From contig CAUJCR010000006.1 in the NCBI GenBank assembly GCA_963169355.1, forward strand, positions 156,484 to 220,483: a stretch of 64,000 nt of DNA, given 5' to 3'. Made by a program: the position numbers and the translations under genes. The notes beneath the pieces are model-generated. The model worked only from the letters and a program-made list of their open reading frames with translations. It did not search any database and had not been told where the DNA came from. The DNA comes from Bacteroidota bacterium. GTDB lineage: Bacteria > Bacteroidota > Bacteroidia > B-17B0 > Aurantibacillaceae. Shown here piece by piece: positions 28,076-35,730 of this stretch (its first letter is position 1; the number at the start of each line of letters is the position of its first letter).

Positions 28076-28101
28076 ACGATATCTTCCAATCGTTTGATTA
28101 T
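28071..28101 (+). terminator. Possible terminator hairpin after glnN
   Basis: Stem GATAAACGAT / ATCGTTT(GA)TTATC with an eight-base loop begins in the last glnN codons. The following T-run is weak, so it may be an mRNA end structure rather than a strong terminator. Confidence 0.4.
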
Positions 28102-28198
28102 CAGGTTCTTTAAGTACTTTGAGGTATGAAATATTTCCTTAAACTTTAAGAATATGATTTAGCTGAAATTTATCATAGTGAAAAAAATGTTCAAAATT

Positions 28199-28228
28199 TT
28201 TGCAGTTTTAAAAAAATATATATCTTAG
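28199..28228 (+). promoter_or_regulatory. Putative promoter of the OmpA/PD40 gene
   Basis: TTTG (28199-28202), 18-base spacer, TATCTTAG (28221-28228). The -7 box has one mismatch to TAnnTTTG. The leader to the ATG at 28255 is about 20 bases. Confidence 0.5.
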
Positions 28229-28254
28229 CACCTTACAAAGTTTAAATTTTAACT

Positions 28255-30378
28255 ATGAAAAACTTAAGAAGATTATTTCTATCCACTACAGCTATTTTAG
28301 CTTTTGTTGTTTCTGCTTCTGCACAAAAAAATTATTTAAAAGATGCAGATAATGCGTATGCTCATAACCAATACTTTAATGCTATTGAGTTGTATAAGCA
28401 AGCTTATACAAAAGTAAAAAAAGCAGATGCTAAATCTAAAATTTTATACAGAACTGGTGATTCATACCATAAAATTAATGATTTAAAAGGGGCTGAGACT
28501 TATTACCAAAAAGCTATTAAAGCGAAATATGCTGATCCAATTGTGTATTTAAACTTAGCAGATGTTTTAAAAGCTCAACAAAAATATCCTGAGGCTATTA
28601 TTGAGTATAATAACTATAAGAAGTTGGCACCATCAGATGTTCGTGGAGAAAATGGTGTGAAATCATGTGAGTTGGCTCAACAATGGAAAGACGCTAAAAA
28701 CACGCCTGAAACTCGTTTAAAGGTAGAAAACATGGTTTTATTAAACTCTAAAGAGTCTGATTTTAGCCCTGCGTATGCAGATAAAAAATATACTACTTTA
28801 ATTTTCACCTCTACCCGTCAAGGAGCTACAGGTTCAATTGATGTTACTAATGGTCAAAATCACTCTGATTTATATGAAGCAAAATTAGATAAAAACGGAA
28901 AATGGAGCACACCAGCTCAATTAGCGACTACAATTGTTTCTAAAATGAATGAAGCTTCTGTTTCTGTATCTAGAAAGGGAGATGTTATGTTTATGACACG
29001 TTGTCCTGAGGCTAAAGGAAAACAGTTAAAATGCCAAATTTATGTTTGTAAAAAACAAGGGCCATCTTGGGCAGAACCTGAATTATTGAATTTTAATATA
29101 GATACAGTAGCTTTCGCTCACCCATCAATTAATGTTAAAGGAGATGTATTATACTTTACTTCTAAAATGCCTGGTGGATATGGTGGAGCTGATATATGGA
29201 TGAGTACTTATGACAAAAAATCTAAATCTTGGGGACAACCTGTAAATTTAGGTCCTACTGTTAATACTCAAGGAGACGAGATGTATCCGTATATTCATGA
29301 GGACGATAAAACTTTATACTTCTCTTCTAACTATCATTTAGGAATGGGAGGTTTGGATATTTTTAAAGTGGAAAAAGATGCGAGTGGTAAATTTAGCAAA
29401 GCACCTGAGAATTTAAAATTCCCAATGAACTCAGCAGGAGATGATTTTGGTATTGTTTACGAAGGCAAAAAAGTTAAAGGATATTTTACTTCTAATCGTG
29501 AGGGTGGTAAAGGAAGTGATGATATTTATTCATTTATTCTACCTCCACTTTTCTTTAACTTAAATGGTACTGTAGTGAGTGCCGAGTTTAATGAGCCTGT
29601 GAAAAACGCATATATTCACTTAAAAGGTTCAAATGGTGATATGTTTGAATTTAAAACGGGAGATGATGGTAAATATAACTTTAAACTAAAAGAAAATACT
29701 ACTTATGAAGTAACTGTAGGAACAGATAAAAATACAGTTTCTAAAACATTTGTTTTAGGTTTCTTAGCTAACAAGGACATGGGTAAATTAACTACAGTAG
29801 ATGAAAACGAATCAAAAGACTTTGTGAAAGATTTCGTTCTTACACCTGTAAAAGCAGAAATTCGTTTCCCTGCGGTATTATATGCCTTAGGTAAAGCTGA
29901 TTTATTAGTTGACCCAACTGGAACTGATAAATCAAACGATACTCGTAAACCATTAAACTCTAAAGACTCTTTAAATTTCTTATATCAAACTTTAATGGAT
30001 AACCCAACCATTATTGTAGAATTACAATCGCATACAGATAGCCGTGGTTCAGATGCAAAAAACCAAATCTTATCAGAGGCTCGTGCTAAGTCTTGTGTGG
30101 ATTACTTAGTAAATGAGAAAAAAGTGCCTATTGAGCGTTTGAAATTTAAAGGATGGGGCGAGAAAAAATTATTAATTACTGATGCTCAAATTGCAAAAGC
30201 TAAAACAAAAGAAGAAAAAGAAGCATTACACCAAAAGAATCGTCGTACGGTATTCCGTATTGTAAGTTGGGATTACGTAGACCCTAATGCGCCAAAAACT
30301 AATAAATCAGTTTACAAACCTCAAGTATCAGGTGAAGAGAACTCTGAGGAGTTACCTGATAGTGAAACTGCTGAGTAA
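28255..30378 (+). CDS. OmpA-family envelope protein with TPR, PD40 and carboxypeptidase-like domains
   Basis: A 707-residue protein. Order: signal peptide (~1-23, ending SASAQK), TPR repeats (~24-140, AYAHNQYFNAIELYKQAYTKV...), PD40/WD40-like beta-propeller blades (~145-430, ESDFSPAYADKKYTTLIFTSTR and DIWMSTYDKKSKSWGQP...), a carboxypeptidase-regulatory-like beta-sandwich (~430-530), and a C-terminal OmpA peptidoglycan-binding domain (~540-680) with VELQSHTDSRGSDAKNQILSEARAKSCVDYLV. This architecture is shared with T9SS-associated PorE-like proteins and with general envelope anchors of the phylum. I cannot separate these, so no symbol is assigned. It ends with an acidic tail and a strong terminator. 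Confidence 0.9.
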   Translation: MKNLRRLFLSTTAILAFVVSASAQKNYLKDADNAYAHNQYFNAIELYKQAYTKVKKADAKSKILYRTGDSYHKINDLKGAETYYQKAIKAKYADPIVYLNLADVLKAQQKYPEAIIEYNNYKKLAPSDVRGENGVKSCELAQQWKDAKNTPETRLKVENMVLLNSKESDFSPAYADKKYTTLIFTSTRQGATGSIDVTNGQNHSDLYEAKLDKNGKWSTPAQLATTIVSKMNEASVSVSRKGDVMFMTRCPEAKGKQLKCQIYVCKKQGPSWAEPELLNFNIDTVAFAHPSINVKGDVLYFTSKMPGGYGGADIWMSTYDKKSKSWGQPVNLGPTVNTQGDEMYPYIHEDDKTLYFSSNYHLGMGGLDIFKVEKDASGKFSKAPENLKFPMNSAGDDFGIVYEGKKVKGYFTSNREGGKGSDDIYSFILPPLFFNLNGTVVSAEFNEPVKNAYIHLKGSNGDMFEFKTGDDGKYNFKLKENTTYEVTVGTDKNTVSKTFVLGFLANKDMGKLTTVDENESKDFVKDFVLTPVKAEIRFPAVLYALGKADLLVDPTGTDKSNDTRKPLNSKDSLNFLYQTLMDNPTIIVELQSHTDSRGSDAKNQILSEARAKSCVDYLVNEKKVPIERLKFKGWGEKKLLITDAQIAKAKTKEEKEALHQKNRRTVFRIVSWDYVDPNAPKTNKSVYKPQVSGEENSEELPDSETAE

Positions 30379-30392
30379 TAGATAATAAGTAT

Positions 30393-30427
30393 TTAAAAAC
30401 CCTTTCAAATTTGAAAGGGTTTTTTGT
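30393..30427 (+). terminator. Rho-independent terminator after the OmpA/PD40 gene
   Basis: Perfect inverted repeat AACCCTTTCAAA / TTTGAAAGGGTT inside matching A- and T-runs, 15 bases after the stop codon. Confidence 0.9.
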
Positions 30428-30472
30428 TTTCCTCAATTATTGTTAATTATAATGAGTAAGGTATAAATCATG

Positions 30473-30480
30473 TATCTTTG
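30473..30480 (+). promoter_or_regulatory. -7 promoter element of the DUF4834 gene
   Basis: TATCTTTG, a match to TAnnTTTG, 18 bases before the ATG at 30499. The -33 element is not clear. Confidence 0.5.
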
Positions 30481-30498
30481 TAATTCATTTAGACACTA

Positions 30499-30714
30499 AT
30501 GAGAGATATAATATGGACTATAATTGTAATTTGGTTGGTTTGGAAAATTTACAATCTATTTAAGTCTAGTTCACAAAAAAAGACCTATCACAACCCTAAT
30601 ACAAACCAATATCATAAAAAAGGAAAAACGGTTATAAATTATTCCAATTCTCAAAAAACTACGTATAATCCAAGGGATGCTGAATACGTGGACTATGAAG
30701 AAATAAAAGAATGA
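30499..30714 (+). CDS. Small DUF4834-type membrane protein
   Basis: A 71-residue protein with one N-terminal membrane helix (RDIIWTIIVIWLVWKIYNLF), a Lys/Tyr/Asn-rich linker, and an acidic C-terminus (DAEYVDYEEIKE). The helix plus the closing E-Y-V-D-Y/F-E-E block is the hallmark of DUF4834 proteins in Bacteroidota, whose function is unknown. The stop codon overlaps the next ATG (ATGA), so the two genes are translationally coupled. Confidence 0.75.
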   Translation: MRDIIWTIIVIWLVWKIYNLFKSSSQKKTYHNPNTNQYHKKGKTVINYSNSQKTTYNPRDAEYVDYEEIKE

Positions 30715-31298
30715 AGAAAAGAGGCTTGTTTACCATATTTACGTTGTTTGTTGTAATAATGAATGCACAAGAAACGCCTGCAGCTGCACCATTATCACCT
30801 TCACACAATAATAATTTACCCGAACAAAGAAACGTAAATGCTGAGTTTCCATCGTTCAAAGAAAGATTGTATTTAGGCGGTAACTTTGGGGCATGGTTTG
30901 GTAATACTACTTATGTAAACGTATCACCATTACTGGGTTGTAGAATTACCAAAAAATTCTCGCTTGGCGTAACAGGTACTTATAACTATTATAGTTATAA
31001 GGCTTATAATCAAAAATATGTTAGTACGGTATATGGCGGAGGTGCATTTGCTAGGTATTTAATTCTTGAATATCTATTTGCGCAAGTAGCATGGGACAGA
31101 TTAAGTGTGCCCGATTACCGTTCGGTATTACCAGAAGCTAGAGTTTATGTAGATAATATATTGGTAGGCGGAGGATTTAGACAGCAATTTTCGGACAGAG
31201 GCAGTTTTGTTGCTGCAATTTTTTATAACATAAATCAAACGCCTTTATCGCCTTACCAAAACCCAATTATACAGATTGGGCTTAATGTTGGCTTATAA
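30711..31298 (+). CDS. Predicted outer-membrane beta-barrel protein, function unknown
   Basis: A 195-residue protein with a signal peptide (MKKRGLFTIFTLFVVIMNAQ). After a Pro/Asn-rich linker come alternating hydrophobic strands of a small eight-strand-like barrel (RLYLGGNFGAWFGNTTYVNVSPLLGCRITKKFSLGVTGTYNYYSY ... PIIQIGLNVGL). The final strand ending in hydrophobic residues is typical of Bacteroidota barrels. It is coupled to the DUF4834 gene by an ATGA overlap. I do not recognise a more specific family. Confidence 0.75.
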   Translation: MKKRGLFTIFTLFVVIMNAQETPAAAPLSPSHNNNLPEQRNVNAEFPSFKERLYLGGNFGAWFGNTTYVNVSPLLGCRITKKFSLGVTGTYNYYSYKAYNQKYVSTVYGGGAFARYLILEYLFAQVAWDRLSVPDYRSVLPEARVYVDNILVGGGFRQQFSDRGSFVAAIFYNINQTPLSPYQNPIIQIGLNVGL

Positions 31299-31396
31299 TA
31301 TTTTGCTGAAATAATGAATGCTAATTGAAAAATTATCAGCATTTTTGTTGTAAGTTAATTACTCAAGTGTTTGTTCTTGCTGTTGCAAGAAAGTAT

Positions 31397-31478
31397 GCCC
31401 GGATGTTGGAATTGGTATACAAGTACGCTTGAGGTGCGTATGCCGCAAGGCTTAGGGGTTCGAGTCCCCTTTCGGGTA
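31397..31478 (+). tRNA. tRNA-Leu (anticodon GAG)
   Basis: The acceptor stem GCCCGGA pairs with TTCGGGT (two G-U pairs) and the discriminator base is A. The anticodon stem ACGC/GCGT encloses the loop TTGAGGT, giving anticodon GAG. The T arm is GGGG-TTCGAGT-CCCC. The long variable arm (around TGCCGCAAGGCTT) marks a class II tRNA, as expected for leucine. The CCA end is not encoded (the DNA reads ACA). Confidence 0.93.
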
Positions 31479-31546
31479 CAAAACAGAGTGAGAATGAAAG
31501 CTCATGCAAACATTTGATCTCTGTTTTTTTTAATTATAATTTCATT

Positions 31547-31554
31547 TACCTTTG
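31547..31554 (+). promoter_or_regulatory. -7 promoter element very close to the start of the next gene
   Basis: TACCTTTG lies only six bases before the ATG at 31561. If used, it would produce a leaderless or nearly leaderless mRNA. The -33 element is not clear. Confidence 0.35.
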
Positions 31555-31560
31555 TGAGAT

Positions 31561-31824
31561 ATGAAAACCACTTATATTAAATTTCTCTTTCTTATTGTAC
31601 TCATATTATTACCAATATGTTTAGAAGCACAATGTGCTATGTGTAAGGCAACGGTTGAAAGTAGTATTGGACAAAAAAATTCAGTGGCAGGCGGGTTAAA
31701 TCAAGGTATTTTGTATCTCATGGCTGTTCCGTACGTTTTAATGGCATTTATTTTCAGAAAACAATTACTCTCATTGTGGAGAAACATTAGAGGAAAAGAC
31801 ACTGGCGATGAAGACGATGTTTAA
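31561..31824 (+). CDS. Small secreted/membrane protein with CxxC motif, conserved-looking but uncharacterised
   Basis: An 87-residue protein: signal peptide or first helix (TYIKFLFLIVLILLPICLEAQ), then CAMCKATVESSIGQKNSVAGGLNQGILYLMAVPYVLMAFIFRK, i.e. a CxxC pair in the first residues of the mature protein followed by a second membrane helix and an acidic tail. Similar short proteins occur widely in Bacteroidota in my recollection, but I know no function. Redox or metal binding by the CxxC is only a guess. The TAA stop is shared with the first bases of a dispersed repeat (31823 onwards). Confidence 0.75.
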   Translation: MKTTYIKFLFLIVLILLPICLEAQCAMCKATVESSIGQKNSVAGGLNQGILYLMAVPYVLMAFIFRKQLLSLWRNIRGKDTGDEDDV

Positions 31825-31926
31825 CCCAGATTATGCGATATCAATTCTAATTTGAATTAAAATCCTTGCAAAACATGAATTTTGCAACTGTACAGTAGCC
31901 ACGTTTCATTCATTAAAGTTCAAATA
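31823..31926 (+). repeat. Degraded copy of a ~170-bp dispersed structured repeat (copy 1 of 3)
   Basis: Starts with AACCCAGATTATGC and continues colinearly with the copy at 49983-50152 through TGCAAAA, TTTGCAACT and TTCATT..AAAGTTCA. It lacks about 12 internal bases and the right-hand terminal repeat. Its first two bases form part of the stop codon of the preceding gene. Confidence 0.65.
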
Positions 31927-31934
31927 CAACAAAC

Positions 31935-31968
31935 AAAAAAGAGTTGTGAATTTTCACAACTCTTTTTT
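31935..31968. terminator. Bidirectional terminator
   Basis: AAAAAAGAGTTGTGAA / TTCACAACTCTTTTTT, a perfect stem with A-run and T-run, between two convergent genes. Confidence 0.9.
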
Positions 31969-31988
31969 AAAATAATAATACAATAAAT

Positions 31989-32603
31989 TTAGGAAGCTTT
32001 TCTTAAATTAATCTCATCACGAATTTTAGAAGCCAATTCGTATTGTTCTTCATCTAAAGCAATTTCCAAGAGATTCTTCAACTCTTCGGTTGATTTATTC
32101 TTATAATCATTATCCGAACTTTCAGAGGTTGAAATTGCTGTGTCTTTAACAACTGGCTCACTTGCCGAACTTGGTAAGTTTCCTTCCTCATCTAACACAA
32201 TACCTGCTGATTTTAAAATAAACTCATAGGTGTAAATAGGACAATTAAATCTAACGGCAAGGGCAATAGCATCGCTGGTGCGAGCATCAATTTCAACTTC
32301 GTTTTCAGCATTTTTACACACTAGTTTTGCGTAAAATATACCTTCAACTAAATTGTAAATTAAGATTTCGCTTACTGTAATACCAAAACTTTCTGAGAAA
32401 TTCTTAAATAAATCATGTGTTAAAGGTCTGTTAGGCTTCATCTTTTCAAGCTCAATGGCAATAGCCTGAGCTTCAAACCCCCCAATGATGATTGGTAATC
32501 GTCTGGTTCCTTCGCTTTCTCCCAAAACAAGCGCATAAGCTCCGCTTTGAGTTTGGCTGTATGACAATCCAACAATTTCTAACCTTACTTTCTTCATTCC
32601 CAT
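31989..32603 (-). CDS. DUF151 (bifunctional nuclease family) protein with C-terminal UVR motif
   Basis: A 204-residue protein. The DUF151/BFN domain covers ~1-130 (LEIVGLSYSQTQSGAYALVLGESEGTRRLPIIIGGFEAQAIAIELE ... DARTSDAIALAVRFNCPIY). After an acidic/Ser linker, residues ~165-200 form a UvrB/UvrC-type UVR helix pair (STEELKNLLEIALDEEQYELASKIRDEI). Members have been reported to have DNase/RNase activity in plants, and the bacterial role is unclear. The gene lies 41 bases downstream of etfA on the same strand, so it probably belongs to the etf transcript. Confidence 0.9.
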   Translation of the reverse strand: MGMKKVRLEIVGLSYSQTQSGAYALVLGESEGTRRLPIIIGGFEAQAIAIELEKMKPNRPLTHDLFKNFSESFGITVSEILIYNLVEGIFYAKLVCKNAENEVEIDARTSDAIALAVRFNCPIYTYEFILKSAGIVLDEEGNLPSSASEPVVKDTAISTSESSDNDYKNKSTEELKNLLEIALDEEQYELASKIRDEINLRKAS

Positions 32604-32644
32604 TTTTTAAATTCGAACATCTAATATACAAAAAAATAGTTAGC

Positions 32645-33619
32645 TTAGTTTTGGTTTGCTTTGAATTTTTTTACAGCTTCAATTAATTTAGGAACAATTG
32701 TAAAGGCATCACCCACTACGCCATAATCAGCCGATTTAAAAAATGGTGCTTCTTTGTCGTTATTAATTACTACAATAGTTTTACTACTATTTACACCAGC
32801 AAGGTGTTGTATAGCGCCAGAAATTCCGATAGCAATGTATAAATTAGGACGAATAGCAATACCTGTTTGCCCTACATGTTCATGATGAGGTCTCCAGTGC
32901 ATATCGGCTACTGGGCGAGAACAAGCTGTTGTAGCCTGAAGTTCTTTGGCTAACTCTTCTACCATTCCCCAATTTTCAGGACCTTTTAAGCCACGTCCAG
33001 CCGATACCACTAGTTCAGCTTCTGGTAATGGAATCATACCACCTACATCGGTAGATTTTTTTTCTTTTACCACTATTTTAGAGGTTGGTAATGTTACCGC
33101 AAAATCGCTAACCGTAGCCGAGTTGTTGCCTAATTGAACTGGGAATGAATTCGGTAATAAAGAAATGATTTTTACATCACTATTAATAGAATAAATAGCT
33201 GTAGCCTTACCAGAGAAAACATTTTTCTTTACCTCTAGCGAAGAGCCATTTAAAGTAGGATAATCTACAGCGCCAGCTACTAATCCAGCTTTTAAGCGGG
33301 CAGCTAATCTAGGAGCTGCTGCTTTTCCAGTAATATCAAATGAGAAAACAATAATTTTAGCATTTTCTGCTTTAGCAGCTTGCTCAACTACTGCGCTTAT
33401 CAGCATATTATCATTTGAGTTTAAAGCCTCGTTTTTTACCGATAAAATTTTCTTTGCACCAGCTTTCCCAATTTCTTCTAAGTGAGATGCGTCGGCATTA
33501 ATGGCAACAGCAGTAACCGAAGCGTTAGTGAGTTCAGCAATTTTACTTGCATAGTTTACAGCTTCTAGCGAAGCTTTTTTTACTTTTCCTTTATTTATTT
33601 CTGTATATACTAGTATCAT
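32645..33619 (-). CDS. etfA: Electron transfer flavoprotein alpha subunit
   Basis: A 324-residue FAD-binding subunit of ETF, which passes electrons from acyl-CoA dehydrogenases towards the quinone pool. The C-terminal FAD domain is clear: LVVSAGRGLKGPENWGMVEELAKEL, ACSRPVADMHWRPHHEHVGQTGIAIRPNLYIAIGISGAIQHLAGVNSSKTIVVINNDKEAPFFKSADYGVVGD. The N-terminal half is the pseudosymmetric partner of EtfB. It starts 38 bases after etfB. Confidence 0.96.
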   Translation of the reverse strand: MILVYTEINKGKVKKASLEAVNYASKIAELTNASVTAVAINADASHLEEIGKAGAKKILSVKNEALNSNDNMLISAVVEQAAKAENAKIIVFSFDITGKAAAPRLAARLKAGLVAGAVDYPTLNGSSLEVKKNVFSGKATAIYSINSDVKIISLLPNSFPVQLGNNSATVSDFAVTLPTSKIVVKEKKSTDVGGMIPLPEAELVVSAGRGLKGPENWGMVEELAKELQATTACSRPVADMHWRPHHEHVGQTGIAIRPNLYIAIGISGAIQHLAGVNSSKTIVVINNDKEAPFFKSADYGVVGDAFTIVPKLIEAVKKFKANQN

Positions 33620-33657
33620 GATTATTATTTTTAAAGTTGTTCTTTACTAACAGCGAA

Positions 33658-34401
33658 TTATATCACTTTTGCTTCGGTATGTAATAAGGTTACCAATTCA
33701 TCCATGTTATTTTCGTCAATCATTTTGCAAGTGGTTCTGCCAGCCGATAAGGCAAATGATTTAATACTGGTTAATGCATCGGTAGCAGTAGCTGGCACAA
33801 CCGCTAAAGGTTTAGTACGAGCTGCCATAATGCCTTTCATATTTGGAATACGTTGTTCTGCCATGCCTTTTGCACAAGATGCTACTAAAGGCAACTCACA
33901 CTCTACAACTTGAATACCGCCATCAACATCATGCTCTAAGGTAGCTTTATTACCTTCAATCTCTAACTTAGTAGCTAATGATATAAATGGCAAGTCCATA
34001 AAGCCTGCAATCATAGCACCCACAGATGAGCCGTTATAGTTAATGGTTTCTTTACCTGTTAAAATTAAATCGTAGCCATTATCTTTAGCGTATTTAGCAA
34101 TCTGTTCAGCCACAAAATAAGCATCTTGACTATCAGCATCAATTCTCACACCGTCATCAGCGCCTAAAGCAAATCCTTTACGAATGGTAGCATCGCTATC
34201 AGGTAATCCTACATGTAATAAAGTTACTTTTTCAGCTTTACCAGCTTCTTTTAACTCTAAAGCTCGCACCAAGGCAAACCATTCATCGTATGGGTTAATA
34301 ATAAATTGAACACCTGCAGCGTTAAATTGTGTATCGCCATTAGTAAAAGCAATTTTACTAGTGGTATCGGGTACATTACTAATTGGAACTAAAATTTTCA
34401 T
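33658..34401 (-). CDS. etfB: Electron transfer flavoprotein beta subunit
   Basis: A 247-residue AMP-binding subunit of ETF. It starts MKILVPISNVPDTTSKIAF and contains NPYDEWFALVRALELKEAGKAEKVTLLHVG, DGYDLILTGKETINYNGSSVGAMIAGFMDLPFISLATKL and QRIPNMKGIMAARTKPL, all typical. It is the first gene of an etfB-etfA-DUF151 transcript. A possible promoter and a 14-base inverted repeat lie upstream. Confidence 0.96.
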   Translation of the reverse strand: MKILVPISNVPDTTSKIAFTNGDTQFNAAGVQFIINPYDEWFALVRALELKEAGKAEKVTLLHVGLPDSDATIRKGFALGADDGVRIDADSQDAYFVAEQIAKYAKDNGYDLILTGKETINYNGSSVGAMIAGFMDLPFISLATKLEIEGNKATLEHDVDGGIQVVECELPLVASCAKGMAEQRIPNMKGIMAARTKPLAVVPATATDALTSIKSFALSAGRTTCKMIDENNMDELVTLLHTEAKVI

Positions 34402-34443
34402 ATTATTTTATTTATTTGATTTTAATCTATTCTTAAAATTTAG

Positions 34444-34457
34444 AAGTGTAAACACTT
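34444..34457. promoter_or_regulatory. Inverted repeat in the etfB leader (possible operator)
   Basis: AAGTGTAAACACTT has perfect six-base arms separated by AA. It lies between the predicted etf promoter and the etfB start codon, about 43 bases upstream of the ATG. It resembles a short dimeric-repressor site; no regulator is identified. Confidence 0.35.
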
Positions 34458-34495
34458 AAATTCATTGAATAGAATTTATTTTTAATTTAGGTGAG

Positions 34496-34525
34496 CAAAT
34501 TTAAAAAAATATAGGCGCAAACCAA
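34496..34525 (-). promoter_or_regulatory. Putative promoter of the etfBA operon
   Basis: On the minus strand, TTGG (34525-34522), 18-base spacer and TAAATTTG (34503-34496) fit the phylum consensus. The -33 part lies inside the terminator hairpin of the preceding XRE-Fic gene. Confidence 0.5.
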
Positions 34526-34539
34526 GAAGTATGCGCCTA
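34504..34539 (-). terminator. Terminator of the XRE-Fic gene
   Basis: On the minus strand, AGGCGCA and TGCGCCT form a seven-base stem with a 12-base loop, followed by ATATTTTTTT. It begins eight bases after the Fic stop codon. Confidence 0.75.
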
Positions 34540-34546
34540 ATTTTTA

Positions 34547-35620
34547 TCAGGATTTTACCAAATCATAAAATTCTATCAATGAGTGCTTTACAGCCTTTGC
34601 AACAAGCAATCTAAAATCTGATAATTGCCCATGAACGTGGGCACGCTCCAACGATTGATAGTATTTTAATTTGCTTGTAAGATTGCCTTTTATGTTAGCA
34701 ATGTAATAGCCGTTTTGTAATAAAATTAAATTCATTAGTAAACGTGAGGTGCGACCATTACCATCAATAAAAGGATGTATGCCCACTAAAATTTGGTGCA
34801 TATCTGCCGCCAAAATCACGGGGTGTAAGTTTTTTTGATACCTATTATAATATGCAATTAACTCTTCCATCTTTTGAGGCACATCAAAAAACACAGGAGG
34901 CTCATGCTTACTGCCTGTAATTCTTACATCGGCGTGGCGATACTTACCTGCATCATTTGTAATAATCCCTTTTAAAACAAGATAGTGCAACTCTTTTATC
35001 GTTCGCTCGGTAATATGAATAGATTTTTTTGCAATATCATTTACAAAATCTATGGCTTCTTTATGATTAATAGCCTCTAAATGTTCTCTTACACTTTTTC
35101 CACCAATGGTAACGCCCTCTTTAATAACCAAAGCTGTTTCTTGTAGACTAAGTGTATTCCCTTCTATTTTATTACTTTCATAAGTGTAATCGGTAAAAAA
35201 ATACTCATTAAGTTTAAGCAATTGGGTTTTACTTAGAGGCTTTAAAGCATCTATCTTTTTTTTAATTACATCTATTTCATTTAATATTTTCATAAGAGGT
35301 TTTGATAAAACCTGTTGTTTTGATTTATTAATTAATTTCTGATACCCACTTAGTTCCTCATTTACTAATGCTAGCACATCTTCATAATGTGGGTATTCTT
35401 TAATGGTACTCATTACTTTAGAGGCAAACCATAAATTTAGTAACTCAACAGAGTTTGCCTCATAAAGCTCAATTAAACTTTCTAATTGTTCTTTAGTTGG
35501 GATTCTTAATCCGCTTTCAAATTTGCTAATGAGTGATTGGTCAATCCTAAGATTTTGAGCCACATCCATTGTTTTTAGTTTTTTATTTGTTCTTAATTCT
35601 TTTAATTTATATCCCAACAT
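34547..35620 (-). CDS. Fic-domain AMPylator-type protein with N-terminal XRE helix-turn-helix
   Basis: About 357 residues. I take the ATG at 35618-35620 (MLGYKLKELRTNKKLKTMDVAQNLRIDQSLISKFESGLRIPT), although in-frame ATGs at 35638 and 35653 exist, because a complete promoter and palindrome occupy 35631-35671. Residues ~1-60 are an XRE/Cro helix-turn-helix. The Fic domain has HPFIDGNGRTSR, the full HPFxxGNGR motif. An N-terminal (S/T)xxxE(G/N) inhibitory motif is seen as SNKIEGN, so this is an auto-inhibited class II Fic. Members add AMP (or other nucleotides) to target proteins, and the target is unknown. The HTH suggests self-regulation at the palindrome over its own promoter. It is divergent from pdhB. 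Confidence 0.88.
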   Translation of the reverse strand: MLGYKLKELRTNKKLKTMDVAQNLRIDQSLISKFESGLRIPTKEQLESLIELYEANSVELLNLWFASKVMSTIKEYPHYEDVLALVNEELSGYQKLINKSKQQVLSKPLMKILNEIDVIKKKIDALKPLSKTQLLKLNEYFFTDYTYESNKIEGNTLSLQETALVIKEGVTIGGKSVREHLEAINHKEAIDFVNDIAKKSIHITERTIKELHYLVLKGIITNDAGKYRHADVRITGSKHEPPVFFDVPQKMEELIAYYNRYQKNLHPVILAADMHQILVGIHPFIDGNGRTSRLLMNLILLQNGYYIANIKGNLTSKLKYYQSLERAHVHGQLSDFRLLVAKAVKHSLIEFYDLVKS

Positions 35621-35630
35621 ATTTACATTA

Positions 35631-35644
35631 TTTGTCATGACAAA
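35631..35644. promoter_or_regulatory. Perfect 14-bp palindrome over the XRE-Fic promoter (candidate operator)
   Basis: TTTGTCATGACAAA is fully self-complementary. It overlaps the -7 box and the predicted transcription start of the XRE-Fic gene, which is where a self-encoded XRE repressor would be expected to bind. Confidence 0.55.
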
Positions 35645-35671
35645 ATTAGTCATATTTTTTGAATTTTCAAA
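35641..35671 (-). promoter_or_regulatory. Promoter of the XRE-Fic gene
   Basis: On the minus strand, TTTG (35671-35668), a 19-base spacer and TAATTTTG (35648-35641) fully match the Bacteroidota promoter. The resulting leader to the ATG at 35620 is about 14 bases, which decides the start codon. Confidence 0.65.
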
Positions 35672-35694
35672 TTTTTATTTCAATTCATTTTATG

Positions 35695-35702
35695 TACCTT
35701 TG
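35695..35702 (+). promoter_or_regulatory. -7 promoter element of pdhB
   Basis: TACCTTTG matches TAnnTTTG, 28 bases before the pdhB ATG. A T-run lies at the -33 position, but there is no TTTG. Confidence 0.45.
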
Positions 35703-35730
35703 GATTTGTAATATTCATAAATTTTAAACA

